The notes beneath the pieces were generated by a model that saw nothing but the letters and a program-made list of their open reading frames with translations, had not been told where the DNA came from and did not search any database. The translations under genes were made by a program, and so were the position numbers. A stretch of DNA of 64,000 nucleotides from Flavobacterium sp. LC2016-01 (GTDB taxonomy: Bacteria > Bacteroidota > Bacteroidia > Flavobacteriales > Flavobacteriaceae), in assembly GCF_009711135.1 (NCBI RefSeq), contig NZ_WMIC01000001.1, forward strand, positions 124,001 to 188,000, given 5' to 3'. Below are positions 34,904-43,817 of the stretch, in pieces. Each line of letters starts with the position of its first letter. Within the stretch, counting starts at the first letter, position 1.

Positions 34904-35884
34904 TTAAGTCAATTTGGGCTGATAATTTTGTGTTTTTTTGTAGACGATAAAAGGATAAACCAAATAATAAAATGAAATTATTCCTAACGTAAATAATATT
35001 ATAAAACTGCTGAGCCAGTTTGGCATATCAATAGAATATCGAGTAATAAAACCTTCCAGAAATCCTGCAGCGATTGTAAAAGGAAAAGTACTTAAATAGA
35101 TTTTAAAACTGTTTTTGAAACCAATTTTAAAAGAATTTATTCTCGAAAAAGTCTTCGGAAACAAGATGGAAGCTCCTAAAATAAATCCGGCAGCAGTTTC
35201 AATTACAATTCCGAAAATTTCCATTGCCCCGTGAATCCAGATTCCTCTCACACTTTTCCAGAAAACGCCCTGTTCATAAAAGAAATATTGAAAAGATCCC
35301 AGCATAATGCAGTTGTTCAGGCAGATATAAAAAGTTCCTAATCCAGCAAAAAGACCAAAAAAGTAGCATTTTGCACCAACCATAAGATTATTCATAGTAA
35401 TAGAAATGAAACTTCCCCAGTTGCTTCCGGAACCGTAAACGGCCATTGGGTTTCCTTTTTTTATGTTTTCTAAAGTTTCATTAACGTAGTTATCGCCAAG
35501 AATAAGACGAACGAAATTAGGATCGTATTTTGCCGAAATTACACCAATAGCAACCGTCGCAAAAAACAAAACGAAGGCATAAATTAAATAACGCCTGTAC
35601 TGATAGACAAGCAATGGCACTTCGGTTATGAAAAATTCTGCGATTTTGTTTTTTTCGGTTCTTTTGGTTTTATAAATCTTCTGATAAATCTGTGACGCAA
35701 GGTGATTTAAGTAAATAACTGTTTTACTTTTAGGATAATACGTTTGCGCATACGACAAATCATTCATCATTTGAATGTATAAATTAGCTAACTCGTCAGG
35801 ATTTTTTTTAGCTTTACCAAAAATAGCTAGCTCAAATTCCAGCCATTTTTCTTTATTTTGTTTTATAAAAGCGATTTCTCTCAT
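34904..35884 (-). CDS. Stage II sporulation protein M (SpoIIM) family membrane protein
   Basis: This 326-residue protein has a soluble N-terminal part (about 1-95) and five or so membrane helices in the rest, including GVISAKYDPNFVRLILGDNY followed by VGAKCYFFGLFAGLGTFYI and GIWIHGAMEIFGIVIETAAG. The GAMEIFGIVIE segment is a hallmark of SpoIIM-like proteins in non-sporulating bacteria. Its function outside sporulation is unknown, but it pairs with RDD and MoxR genes again and again. Its start is only 20 bases from the divergent RDD gene's start. Confidence 0.9.
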   Translation of the reverse strand: MREIAFIKQNKEKWLEFELAIFGKAKKNPDELANLYIQMMNDLSYAQTYYPKSKTVIYLNHLASQIYQKIYKTKRTEKNKIAEFFITEVPLLVYQYRRYLIYAFVLFFATVAIGVISAKYDPNFVRLILGDNYVNETLENIKKGNPMAVYGSGSNWGSFISITMNNLMVGAKCYFFGLFAGLGTFYICLNNCIMLGSFQYFFYEQGVFWKSVRGIWIHGAMEIFGIVIETAAGFILGASILFPKTFSRINSFKIGFKNSFKIYLSTFPFTIAAGFLEGFITRYSIDMPNWLSSFIILFTLGIISFYYLVYPFIVYKKTQNYQPKLT

Positions 35885-35904
35885 TGCAGGCTAAAATATA
35901 AAAT

Positions 35905-36654
35905 ATGTCAGAATTATCTATTAATACAACACAAAATGTTAAAATAAATTTTATAGCAGCTTCTATCGGCGAGCGATTAGGGGCCTATTTTATTGATGCA
36001 TCGGTAAAAATCGCCTATATACTTGTAGTATGGTTTGTGTTTTTTTATTGGCTCAAAGTTGGTGTTCTAATGGATGGCTTAGATAGCTGGTCGGCCAGAG
36101 CTTTAATGTCATTATTTGCCATTCCGCTAATGTTTTACTCACTTACTTTAGAAAGTATTTTTGAAGGACAGTCGATAGGAAAAATTCTGCTCAAAATAAA
36201 AGTGGTAAAAATTGACGGCTATCAAGCTGGATTTGGTGACTATTTAATTCGCTGGTTTTTTGGAATTATTGATTTTTTTATTCCCATAATTTACGGACTT
36301 GTGGCTTTAATTACCGTAATATCAAGTAAAAAAGCACAACGTTTGGGAGATATGGCGGCAGGAACGGCCGTGATTACTTTAAAAAATAATATCAATATAA
36401 GTCATACGATTTTAGAAGACATTGGAACTTCCTATGTGCCAACTTATCCTCTTGTAATAAAATTATCTGACAATGATATGCGAATCATCAAAGAAACTTT
36501 CAATAAAGCGGCCGATAAAAATGATTATGAAATCATAAGCAAATTAGTGGCAAAAATTGAAAGCGTTACCGGAATCAAAAATCAGTCAGGAAATAACAGC
36601 GATTTTATTAGAGTGGTTTTAAAAGATTATAATTTTTATACGCAGAATATGTAA
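35905..36654 (+). CDS. RDD family membrane protein
   Basis: This 249-residue protein has the RDD signature with GERLGAYFIDASVKIAYILV near the start, three membrane segments up to about residue 140, and the second signature IGKILLKIKVVKIDGYQAGF and GDYLIRWFFG. The C-terminal 100 residues are soluble. It reads away from the SpoIIM gene, with which RDD proteins normally associate, so the pair must share a 20-base region and promoter elements inside coding sequence. Confidence 0.9.
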   Translation: MSELSINTTQNVKINFIAASIGERLGAYFIDASVKIAYILVVWFVFFYWLKVGVLMDGLDSWSARALMSLFAIPLMFYSLTLESIFEGQSIGKILLKIKVVKIDGYQAGFGDYLIRWFFGIIDFFIPIIYGLVALITVISSKKAQRLGDMAAGTAVITLKNNINISHTILEDIGTSYVPTYPLVIKLSDNDMRIIKETFNKAADKNDYEIISKLVAKIESVTGIKNQSGNNSDFIRVVLKDYNFYTQNM

Positions 36655-36914
36655 GGAAAGGCTCTAAGTTTCTGAGTTGCTAAGGTTCTAAGTTTTTTAG
36701 TAAAATACTCTAAGGCTTAATTATTTGTCAGACATTTTCTTCATTATGAACTTTGCGATTTTGCGGCTTTTCGAGATTTTTTTTTTAGTGTTTTTTTAGT
36801 TTAAAAGGTTTATTAACAATGCTTTGGATTTAATTTTTTAAATTTAACAAGTTTAATATTTAGAAAAGGAGTTTCCGAAAAGCCAAAGAGTAGGTAAATT
36901 TAAGCGTAAATACC
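36655..36914. other. 260-base gap with CTAAG-word repeat
   Basis: 36661-36697 holds the CTAAGTTTCTGAGTTGCTAAGG words seen at 15638 and 26041. The rest is A+T-rich and presumably includes the promoter of the next gene. I see no small gene. Confidence 0.6.
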
Positions 36915-37763
36915 ATGAAAATTAAAAAAGCCGCCGCGATATTACTATTGTTTTTTATTTCTATTTTTTCTTTCGCTCAAAGCGGAAAAAAATTAGATAA
37001 AATTATAAAAAGAGATTACACGATTATTGAAGGTACAATTTCTAAAATATCTGATAAAACTGTCGAATATTCACTGCCTGGAGAAACACTGCAAATTGTT
37101 CTGGATGTTTCACAGATTGCCCGAATCGATTTTGCAAGCGGACGATCGCAGACATTTGATGTAAGTCAGGAAAGCACTTCACCATCAGCATCAAATTCAG
37201 ATGTTGTTTCTTCAGAAATGAAACCGAATACAATTGCCGTTTTGCCCGTTCCTTATGTGAATTCAGACAATCAGGAAGGTTCTGAAGACATGGCAAAATT
37301 TGCTCAAAATGATATTTACAACAAATTATTAGACAAGTCTTCCAATATTTTTCCGCTTACAGTTCAAGATTTAAGAACCACAAATACACTGCTTCATAAA
37401 GCTGGAATTGATCATAATAATGTTGATGAAACCTCTATTGAAGACCTTCAAAAAATATTAGGTGTTGATAATATCATCGCAGCAAAAATCTCCTATACAA
37501 TAGGAACTGCCACGACAGCAACTACTTACAATAGCGGAAATGCAAAAGTAAGCGACAATAATAAAAAGGTCACAACCAATGATTATTCGACAACTACGGC
37601 AAATAATCAGCTTTATTATTACTACACAGTCTATTTTGATCTGTATAAAAACGCTTCAAAAATATACTCCCAAACCCGAAAACCGTTTTTGGCAGTAAAA
37701 GACAGTTGGATCGATTCGGTGCAGTATTTACTGAAAAGAAGTCCGATTTACGTAAAAAAATAA
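36915..37763 (+). CDS. Secreted protein with CsgG/TolB-N-like domain
   Basis: This 282-residue protein has a signal peptide (AAAILLLFFISIFSFAQ). From about residue 95 the layout is like the TolB-N/CsgG fold: PNTIAVLPVPYVNSDNQ, then a helix with AKFAQNDIYNKLLDK, and VDNIIAAKISYTIGT as a strand entering the next half. That order (strand AVLP, helix, strand, helix, strand VD-IIAAKI) is what these domains show. A Ser/Thr-rich linker precedes it. The role could be outer-membrane assembly or secretion, which I infer from the fold only. Confidence 0.65.
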   Translation: MKIKKAAAILLLFFISIFSFAQSGKKLDKIIKRDYTIIEGTISKISDKTVEYSLPGETLQIVLDVSQIARIDFASGRSQTFDVSQESTSPSASNSDVVSSEMKPNTIAVLPVPYVNSDNQEGSEDMAKFAQNDIYNKLLDKSSNIFPLTVQDLRTTNTLLHKAGIDHNNVDETSIEDLQKILGVDNIIAAKISYTIGTATTATTYNSGNAKVSDNNKKVTTNDYSTTTANNQLYYYYTVYFDLYKNASKIYSQTRKPFLAVKDSWIDSVQYLLKRSPIYVKK

Positions 37764-37780
37764 ATACAATTAATTACAAC

Positions 37781-37834
37781 TTTACACCTAAAAAACCTTT
37801 GTACCTTTGTTCCTCTGAACCTCTGCAACTTTAA
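37781..37834. repeat. CTTTG-word repeat with a -7-like box before the TRIC gene
   Basis: This gap reads as words of the type CCTTTGTACCTTTGTTCC followed by TCTGAACCTCTGCAAC. Within it TACCTTTG at 37802-37809 matches the -7 box consensus TAnnTTTG, 32 bases before the next gene's ATG, so a repeat may be supplying the promoter. No -33 TTG is found. Confidence 0.5.
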
Positions 37835-37840
37835 ACAAAA

Positions 37841-38443
37841 ATGTTCCATATTTTAGATCTTATCGGTACAATGGCCTTTGCCATGTCTGGCGCTTTAACG
37901 GCAATGCATAAAAAACTCGATCCGTTTGGGGTTTTTATTATTGCATTTGTAACTGCCGTTGGCGGTGGAACACTTCGTGATGTTTTGATTGGAAGGACGC
38001 CCGTTGGATGGATGCGCGATATGCAGTACGTTTATGTGATTATTTTAGGTTTTTTTCTTGCTATTCTTTTCAGAAAAAGCTTTGATAAACTTCGAACTTC
38101 TTTATTCTTGTTCGATACAATTGGTTTGGGTGTTTTTACTTTGATTGGTCTTGAAAAAGGACTTACAACGGGACTTCATCCCGTAATTTGTATTGCTTTA
38201 GGAACTATGACAGCCTGTTTTGGAGGCGTAATCAGAGATATTTTGTGCAACGAAATCCCGAATGTTTTTAGAGAAGAAATCTACGCCACAATCTGTATTT
38301 TAGGCGGAATCGTTTTCTTTGGTTTACGAAAATTAAATCTAAATGTAGATGTTTTATATCTGGTGACTTCATTGGTTATCATTGTAGTTCGATTAATGGC
38401 GGTTAAATACAAATGGCATTTGAAGGCATTTGATCATAAGTAA
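37841..38443 (+). CDS. TRIC-family (YadS-type) membrane channel protein
   Basis: This 200-residue protein has seven hydrophobic segments and two homologous halves. The first half contains FAMSGALTAMHKKLDPFGV and VTAVGGGTLRDVLIGRTPVG, and the second AMGTMTACFGGVIRDILCNEIP-like text, GTMTACFGGVIRDILCNEIP. The paired GGGxxRD/GGVxRD motifs are the mark of bacterial TRIC/UPF0126 proteins, which conduct monovalent cations. Length is normal. It precedes the glycan cluster. Confidence 0.93.
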   Translation: MFHILDLIGTMAFAMSGALTAMHKKLDPFGVFIIAFVTAVGGGTLRDVLIGRTPVGWMRDMQYVYVIILGFFLAILFRKSFDKLRTSLFLFDTIGLGVFTLIGLEKGLTTGLHPVICIALGTMTACFGGVIRDILCNEIPNVFREEIYATICILGGIVFFGLRKLNLNVDVLYLVTSLVIIVVRLMAVKYKWHLKAFDHK

Positions 38444-38451
38444 TTTTGAAT

Positions 38452-39399
38452 ATGGCATTTACTGTAAAAATATACGATCAAAACGATTATAAGCTTTGGA
38501 ACGATTTTATCGCCGAAGCTAAAAATGCTACGTTTTTATTTCACCGTGATTTCATGGAATACCATAAAGATCGTTTTGAAGATTTTTCGCTTTTAGTTTT
38601 TGAAGATGAAAAATTAAAAGCCATTCTTCCCGCTAATAAAAAAGGAAAATCGGTTCATTCGCATCAAGGTCTTACTTACGGCGGATTGATTTTTTCGTCT
38701 AAATTAAAAGCAGAAAAAGCAGAAAATATTTTGGACGAAATTTTGTTTTTTTTGAAAGAAAATCAAATAGAAACGTTTCATTATAAACCAATTCCCGATT
38801 TTTATTTTTCAAAAGGAAATAGAGAAATCGACTTTTTTTTATTTAAAAGAAATGCCGTTCCTGAACGAAAAGAAATGAATTTGGCAGTTAATTTGCAAAT
38901 GCCATTAAAAATTTCAAAAAGCAAAATGAAGCATTTCAGGCGAATTGAAAATCTTGATTTAGATATTATAGAAGAAAATGATTTTCAACCCTTTTGGGAA
39001 CAAATTCTGGAACCAAGATTATTAGAAAAATTCAATTCAAAACCAGTTCACAGCAAAGAGGAAATTACACTGTTAAAACAGAATTTTCCACAAAATATCA
39101 GACAATATTCGGTTTATCAAAACGATGAAATTATTGCAGGAATAACGATTTTTGAGACTGAAAATGTGGTTAAATCGCAATATGGCGCCACTTCAAAAAA
39201 AGGCGAAGAAGTGAGAGCACTAGACTTTTTATTCATTAATCTGATTCATAAATACAAACGAAAAGGAAAGCTTTTTTTTGATATGGGAATTGTTAATGAA
39301 GACAGCGAAAGCGGTTATCATTCAGGACTTTTAAAACAAAAAGAAGAATTGGGCTGTGCGGTTTACAATCAGGATTTTTATAAAATCGATTTAAAATGA
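38452..39399 (+). CDS. FemAB/GNAT-type acyltransferase of the glycan cluster
   Basis: I start this gene at the ATG at 38452, giving 315 residues; a TTG two codons earlier is also in frame. The layout, YKLWNDFIAEAKNATFLFHR at the start and the late segment KSQYGATSKKGEEVRALDFL, LFINLIHKYKRKGK and LFFDMGIVNEDSESGYHSGL, is that of FemAB-like or GNAT-fold acyltransferases often found in Bacteroidota glycan clusters. Its end overlaps the aminotransferase start by four bases (ATGA), so the two are coupled, which suggests that it acylates the amino sugar that enzyme makes. That is an inference. Confidence 0.75.
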   Translation: MAFTVKIYDQNDYKLWNDFIAEAKNATFLFHRDFMEYHKDRFEDFSLLVFEDEKLKAILPANKKGKSVHSHQGLTYGGLIFSSKLKAEKAENILDEILFFLKENQIETFHYKPIPDFYFSKGNREIDFFLFKRNAVPERKEMNLAVNLQMPLKISKSKMKHFRRIENLDLDIIEENDFQPFWEQILEPRLLEKFNSKPVHSKEEITLLKQNFPQNIRQYSVYQNDEIIAGITIFETENVVKSQYGATSKKGEEVRALDFLFINLIHKYKRKGKLFFDMGIVNEDSESGYHSGLLKQKEELGCAVYNQDFYKIDLK

Positions 39400-40541
39400 T
39401 ACCATTTCTCGATCTAAAAAAAATAAACGAACCGTATGAAACCGCTTTCCAGGACAAACTGAAATTGGTTTTAAACAACGGCTGGTACATTTTAGGAAAA
39501 GAAGTACAAACTTTTGAAAAGGCTTTCGCCGAATACAATCAAACGAAATATTGCATCGGAACAGGAAATGGCTTTGACGCTTTAGTCCTAATTTTTAAAG
39601 GTTATATCGAACTCGGAAAACTCAAAAAAGGCGATGAAGTTATCGTTCCTGCAAATACCTATATCGCAAGTATTTTAGCCATTGTACAAGCCGATTTAGT
39701 TCCGATTTTGGTAGAGCCGAAATTAGAAACTTACAATATCAATCCAGATCTAATTCAGGAGAAAATCACCTCAAAAACAAAAGCCATTTTAGCCGTTCAC
39801 TTATACGGACAATTAGCTGAAATGGACAAGATAAATGAAATTGCAATTCAGAATAATTTGATAATTGTCGAAGATTCTGCACAATCACATGGAGCAAAAT
39901 CAAATTTCAAAAATCAAATTTCAAATTCCAAATTCCAAACAGTAGAAAATCCAAAATCTAAAATCAATAATCTAGAATCAGCAATCGCTTATAGTTTTTA
40001 TCCCGGAAAAAATCTAGGCTGTCTCGGTGACGGCGGTGCGATTACAACGAACGATTCCGAATTGGCTAAGGTGCTTTTTTCGCTTCGTAATTATGGTTCT
40101 GAGCAAAAATATTATAACAAATATATTGGCGTAAATTCAAGATTAGATGAACTTCAGGCTGGCTTTTTGAGTCTGAAATTACCAAATTTAGATCGCGATA
40201 ATAATAAACGAAGAACGATTGCAAAACGTTATTTATCCGAAATTAAAAACGATAAAATAATTCTTCCGTTTTGGGATTTCTCAGATAATCATGTTTTTCA
40301 TTTGTTTGTTATTAGAACTGAAAATAGAGATGCTTTACAGCAATATTTAACTGACAATAATATTCAGACCGTAATTCATTATCCGATTCCGCCACACCAA
40401 CAAAAAGCTTTTTCTGCGTGGAATAATTTGTCTTTTCCAATTACCGAAAAGATTCACAACGAAGTTTTAAGCTTGCCAATGAGTCCGGTTTTGACAGAAA
40501 CAGAAGTAGATTTTATCATCGAAATTTTAAATAAATACTAA
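39396..40541 (+). CDS. fdtB: DegT/DnrJ/EryC1-type sugar aminotransferase (FdtB-like)
   Basis: This 381-residue PLP enzyme should add an amino group to C3 of a dTDP-3-oxo-6-deoxyhexose. Expected family segments are present: FLDLKKINEPYETAFQDKL at the start, GWYILGKEVQTFEKAFAEYN, GTGNGFDALVLIFKGYIEL, VIVPANTYIASILAI, EDSAQSHGA with the Asp that contacts PLP, YSFYPGKNLGCLGDGGAI with the Schiff-base Lys, and GVNSRLDELQAGFL. Between EDSAQSHGA and the YSFYPGKNLG motif is an extra 16-18 residue stretch encoded by repeat-like text (39898-39978). The assignment to FdtB rests also on the ketoisomerase at 45080. Confidence 0.85.
   Translation: MIPFLDLKKINEPYETAFQDKLKLVLNNGWYILGKEVQTFEKAFAEYNQTKYCIGTGNGFDALVLIFKGYIELGKLKKGDEVIVPANTYIASILAIVQADLVPILVEPKLETYNINPDLIQEKITSKTKAILAVHLYGQLAEMDKINEIAIQNNLIIVEDSAQSHGAKSNFKNQISNSKFQTVENPKSKINNLESAIAYSFYPGKNLGCLGDGGAITTNDSELAKVLFSLRNYGSEQKYYNKYIGVNSRLDELQAGFLSLKLPNLDRDNNKRRTIAKRYLSEIKNDKIILPFWDFSDNHVFHLFVIRTENRDALQQYLTDNNIQTVIHYPIPPHQQKAFSAWNNLSFPITEKIHNEVLSLPMSPVLTETEVDFIIEILNKY
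39898..39978 (+). repeat. Repeat-like in-frame insertion inside the aminotransferase gene
   Basis: The text AAATTTCAAATTCCAAATTC is followed by CAAACAGTAGAAAATCCAAA and more A-rich words. The AAATTCCAAATTCC string also occurs at intergenic sites 11141 and 62263. It encodes SNFKNQISNSKFQTVENPKS and reads on without a stop into the conserved AIAYSFYPGK. The stretch lies in the loop before the PLP lysine, where family members have only about ten residues. Confidence 0.65.
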
Positions 40542-40544
40542 TTC

Positions 40545-42044
40545 GTGCCGGATAAAAAATCATATCAGCAGATTTTAAAAACGACTTCACTTTTTGGCGG
40601 CGTTCAGTTTTTTTCGATTCTAATTTCGATTGTCCGAACCAAATTAATTGCCGTTTTTATTGGCCCGGCCGGAATGGGAATAATTGCGCTGCTGAACTCA
40701 ACTTTGAGCGTTTTAAGCGGTATTTCGGGTTTTGGAATAGAAACAAGTTCGATAAAAAATATCTCTGAAAAATATAAAAACGAAGATCTAAAGACCGTTT
40801 CAAGAACCATTCAAATCGTAAAAAAGATTGTTTTTTTTACCGGAATATTTGGAATGATCGTGACTCTAGCTTTTTCAAAAGTCTTAAGTATAATCACTTT
40901 TGGAGATTCAAGCCAGACATTTGCTTTTGCAGTTCTTTCTGTAACAGTTTTATTCAAGCAGTTAAGTTCCGGACAATTGGCAGTTTTGCAAGGTTTGCGA
41001 TCTTTTCGTTTTTTAGCGAAAGCCAATTTATATGGCAACCTTTTTGGTTTGCTTTTTTCGATTCCGCTGTATTATTTTCTGAAAGTTGATGCCATTCTTC
41101 CAACAATTATAATTGCGTCGTTTTCGGCTTTAGTATTTTCATTTTACTATTCGAATAAGATTAAAACTGAAAGAGAAAAAATTCCCAATTCAACTCTTTT
41201 TCTTGAAAGTAAACTCATTGTGAAATTGGGTTTTATGTTGACAATCAGCAGTGTTTTAACGCTTTTGTCTACTTATTTAGTTCAGATTTATGTTGGAAAA
41301 ATAGGCGGTTTAGAACAAGTTGGGTTTTATAACGCGGGATTTACTTTACTGAATTCGTATGTCGGAATTATTTTCACCGTCATGAGTACGGATTATTTTC
41401 CGAAACTTTCTGCGATCAATTCTGATAATGAAAAAGTTAGAGAAAGTGTTCAGCAACAGGCTTTTATTTCCGTTTTGATTATAATGCCCATTATTGTTTT
41501 GTTTTTGGTTTTCAGCCCAATAATTGTAAAAGTAATTTATACTTCAAAATTTGAAGCCATAGTTCCAATGATTTGCGCTGGAATTTTAGGAATGCTTTTT
41601 CGAGCCGTTTCCTGGTCGATGGGATTTATTTTAATAGCAAAAGGTGATTCAAAAATGTTTATTAAAACTGCCATTGGTTTTAATATTTTGTCTCTGCTAA
41701 TGAATGTTTCAGGCTACTATTTTTATGGTTTAGAAGGTTTAGGAATTAGTTTTTGCCTTTACTTTTTATGTCATTTTATAGGATTGAAAATAATAACTAA
41801 AAACCGCTATAATTTTTATTTCGAAAGAGAATTTTACAATATCCATTTTATTTGTTTTGTCATTTGTTTTGCTTCATTTTTGGTACGTTTCATAGAAAAT
41901 GAAGTTTTAAAATATGGATTATTTGCCCTAATGATTTTATTGTCTTTTGGTTTTAGTTTTTACGAAATCAATAAAAAGATGAATTTAAGCGAAATATTTA
42001 CGTCATTTGTTCAGCGAAAAAAAGGTAAAAATGATCAGGAATAG
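40545..42044 (+). CDS. O-antigen/polysaccharide flippase (Wzx-type)
   Basis: This 499-residue protein has 12 or so transmembrane segments and begins QQILKTTSLFGGVQFFSILI, the usual start of MATE/Wzx polysaccharide transporters, then FIGPAGMGIIALLNSTLSVL. It would flip lipid-linked sugar units across the inner membrane. The start codon is a GTG at 40545, four bases after the aminotransferase stop. The last 14 bases overlap the acyltransferase start. No polymerase (Wzy) gene is visible in the window. Confidence 0.88.
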   Translation: MPDKKSYQQILKTTSLFGGVQFFSILISIVRTKLIAVFIGPAGMGIIALLNSTLSVLSGISGFGIETSSIKNISEKYKNEDLKTVSRTIQIVKKIVFFTGIFGMIVTLAFSKVLSIITFGDSSQTFAFAVLSVTVLFKQLSSGQLAVLQGLRSFRFLAKANLYGNLFGLLFSIPLYYFLKVDAILPTIIIASFSALVFSFYYSNKIKTEREKIPNSTLFLESKLIVKLGFMLTISSVLTLLSTYLVQIYVGKIGGLEQVGFYNAGFTLLNSYVGIIFTVMSTDYFPKLSAINSDNEKVRESVQQQAFISVLIIMPIIVLFLVFSPIIVKVIYTSKFEAIVPMICAGILGMLFRAVSWSMGFILIAKGDSKMFIKTAIGFNILSLLMNVSGYYFYGLEGLGISFCLYFLCHFIGLKIITKNRYNFYFEREFYNIHFICFVICFASFLVRFIENEVLKYGLFALMILLSFGFSFYEINKKMNLSEIFTSFVQRKKGKNDQE

Positions 42045-42777
42045 TTACAGAAAATGTCGTTCGATATATCATAAATTCAGGTTTTACTGGTCAGTAAACT
42101 GGACAAAAACGCTGTACTTTAATTTCAAAAAATTCCCTTTTGAAACCGCTAAAAAGCTTCCTGTTTTCTTTTATAAAAGAATAAAGTTCAGTTCAATTTC
42201 TGGTGAAATTCAAATTGATGGAAATATTGAAAAGGGAATGATTGGTTTTGGTCAGCCTTACGAATTGAACACCGTCCATCGCGGCATTGCAGAAATCAAT
42301 ATTCAGGGGAAGCTAATTTTTAAAGGAAAATTTCAATTTGGGAAAGATTATTTTCTTTTTGTTGGAGAAAATGCGGTTTGCGAATTAGGAAATATGTCCT
42401 CAATGGCTTCAAACGCAAAATTAATTTGCCTTGAAAAAGTGGTTTTAGGAAATTACGTTCGTCTAGGTGCAGAAAGCCAGATTATTGATACCAATTTTCA
42501 TGACATGATTGATACTGTTACCGGTGAAAAACAAAAAAAAACGGGACCAATTTTTATAGGAGACTATACTTTTAGCGGAAGCAGGATTTCGATTATGAAA
42601 AATACCAAAACACCTGATTTTTGTACCATTGCAACTAATTCTTTCTGCAATAAAGATTATACATCTTGGGGAAATAATATTTTAATTGGAGGTGTTCCAG
42701 CAAAACTAATCAGAACTAATATTTCACGAGATTGGCAAGGCGAAAAACAACAATTAGATGATTTTTTGACAATTTAA
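42031..42777 (+). CDS. Hexapeptide-repeat acyltransferase
   Basis: I place the start at the ATG at 42031 (248 residues, IRNSYRKCRSIYHKFRFYW), which has a good AAAAAGG ribosome site; the frame is open upstream within the flippase gene. The N-terminal part is basic and helical, perhaps membrane-associated. From about residue 80 it has left-handed beta-helix text: IQGKLIFKGKFQFGKDYFLF, ISGS-like turns, and LGNYVRLGAESQIIDTNFHD with the His-Asp active-site pair typical of the LbH acyltransferases, then TGPIFIGDYTFSGSRISIMK. It could acetylate the amino sugar (the FdtC/QdtC step) or another residue. Confidence 0.8.
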   Translation: MIRNSYRKCRSIYHKFRFYWSVNWTKTLYFNFKKFPFETAKKLPVFFYKRIKFSSISGEIQIDGNIEKGMIGFGQPYELNTVHRGIAEINIQGKLIFKGKFQFGKDYFLFVGENAVCELGNMSSMASNAKLICLEKVVLGNYVRLGAESQIIDTNFHDMIDTVTGEKQKKTGPIFIGDYTFSGSRISIMKNTKTPDFCTIATNSFCNKDYTSWGNNILIGGVPAKLIRTNISRDWQGEKQQLDDFLTI

Positions 42778-42813
42778 AAAAGTACGCGGATATCACAAAT
42801 TCGCTAAAGCGAA

Positions 42814-42879
42814 GACGCGGATAAAAACGGATTTTTTTTAATGCATTAATCAAAAAAAAAATCTGTTTTTATCCGCGTC
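42814..42879. terminator. Long inverted repeat between convergent genes, probable bidirectional terminator
   Basis: GACGCGGATAAAAACGGATT (42814-42833) continued by a T run faces its complement ending AATCTGTTTTTATCCGCGTC (42860-42879). Only one position mismatches. T and A runs flank the stem, so it can work in both directions. It separates the acyltransferase from the convergent GT2 gene. Confidence 0.75.
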
Positions 42880-42901
42880 TTTACGAAGTAAATCCGTAAA
42901 A

Positions 42902-43804
42902 TCAGCGTTCTATTATAATATGAATACGTTGTTTTATTTCTAATAAAATATATCGGAACAACAATTTAAAATTCGAAGTTTTAAACGCCAAAATCATTTC
43001 AAAATGCATTCGTTTTAAAATGGCTTTATGTTCTTCTTTTGTTTTATTTAAAGCAATCGCTTTTTTGATAATCACATTAGTTGAAAAATTGATTTTTCTG
43101 GATCTTTCATCGTTTTTAAGAAAGAAATGAGTACCAAGAGACGTTGTCGAAATTCTTTTTTTGATTAAAATCTCATCGATATAATCAAAATCATATTTTC
43201 TCGAAGCCCGAATCCAAAGGTCTAAATCTTCATAAGCCAGATTTTCATCATAACCTTCTAAATCATCAAAAACTGATTTTTTGACCATAGAGGAAACGGA
43301 ACAAATACTGTTTCCGCCTGAAATAACGCTTAAATAAATATCGCCGGTTTGTCTTTTTTCAATTGTTTTTTTTGATTCATCAACAGGAAAATAATAAAAA
43401 TAAAATTTGCCTTTTTCATTGATTAATTCAGCATTTCCATAAACGATTCCTAGATCTTTAAAGTCGCTTTCGCGGAAAGCTTTTAGTTGCAATGAAACAC
43501 AATTGGGCAATAAAATATCGTCACAAGCCAAGTCAATTATAAAATCGCCTTTGGCCAGTTTTAAAGCTTTGTTGAATGATTTTGTGCTTCCTGAATTTTT
43601 TTCATTTGCAATAAATTGAATTTCAGGATAATCAATAAGCCATTTTTCAATCGTTTCTTTAGAATTATCGGTGCTAAAATCGTCAACAATAATTAACTCA
43701 ATAAACGGATAATCCTGATTTATTGCCGAAGTTAAACTTTCGACAACAAATTTTTCCTGATTATAGCACAAGCAAATAATAGTTACTAATGAATTGTCCT
43801 TCAT
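42902..43804 (-). CDS. Glycosyltransferase family 2
   Basis: The GT-A fold appears from VTIICLCYNQEKFVVESLTS, then LIIVDDFSTDNSKETI and DFIIDLACDDILLPNCVSL, where the ACDD holds the metal-binding DxD-like position, and DLEGYDENLAYEDLDLWIRA after it. I choose the ATG at 43804 (300 residues) over one six codons earlier that lies in the upstream inverted repeat. It runs against the neighbouring genes of the glycan cluster. The donor and acceptor sugars are unknown. Confidence 0.88.
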   Translation of the reverse strand: MKDNSLVTIICLCYNQEKFVVESLTSAINQDYPFIELIIVDDFSTDNSKETIEKWLIDYPEIQFIANEKNSGSTKSFNKALKLAKGDFIIDLACDDILLPNCVSLQLKAFRESDFKDLGIVYGNAELINEKGKFYFYYFPVDESKKTIEKRQTGDIYLSVISGGNSICSVSSMVKKSVFDDLEGYDENLAYEDLDLWIRASRKYDFDYIDEILIKKRISTTSLGTHFFLKNDERSRKINFSTNVIIKKAIALNKTKEEHKAILKRMHFEMILAFKTSNFKLLFRYILLEIKQRIHIIIER

Positions 43805-43817
43805 ATTTTTTTGTTTT

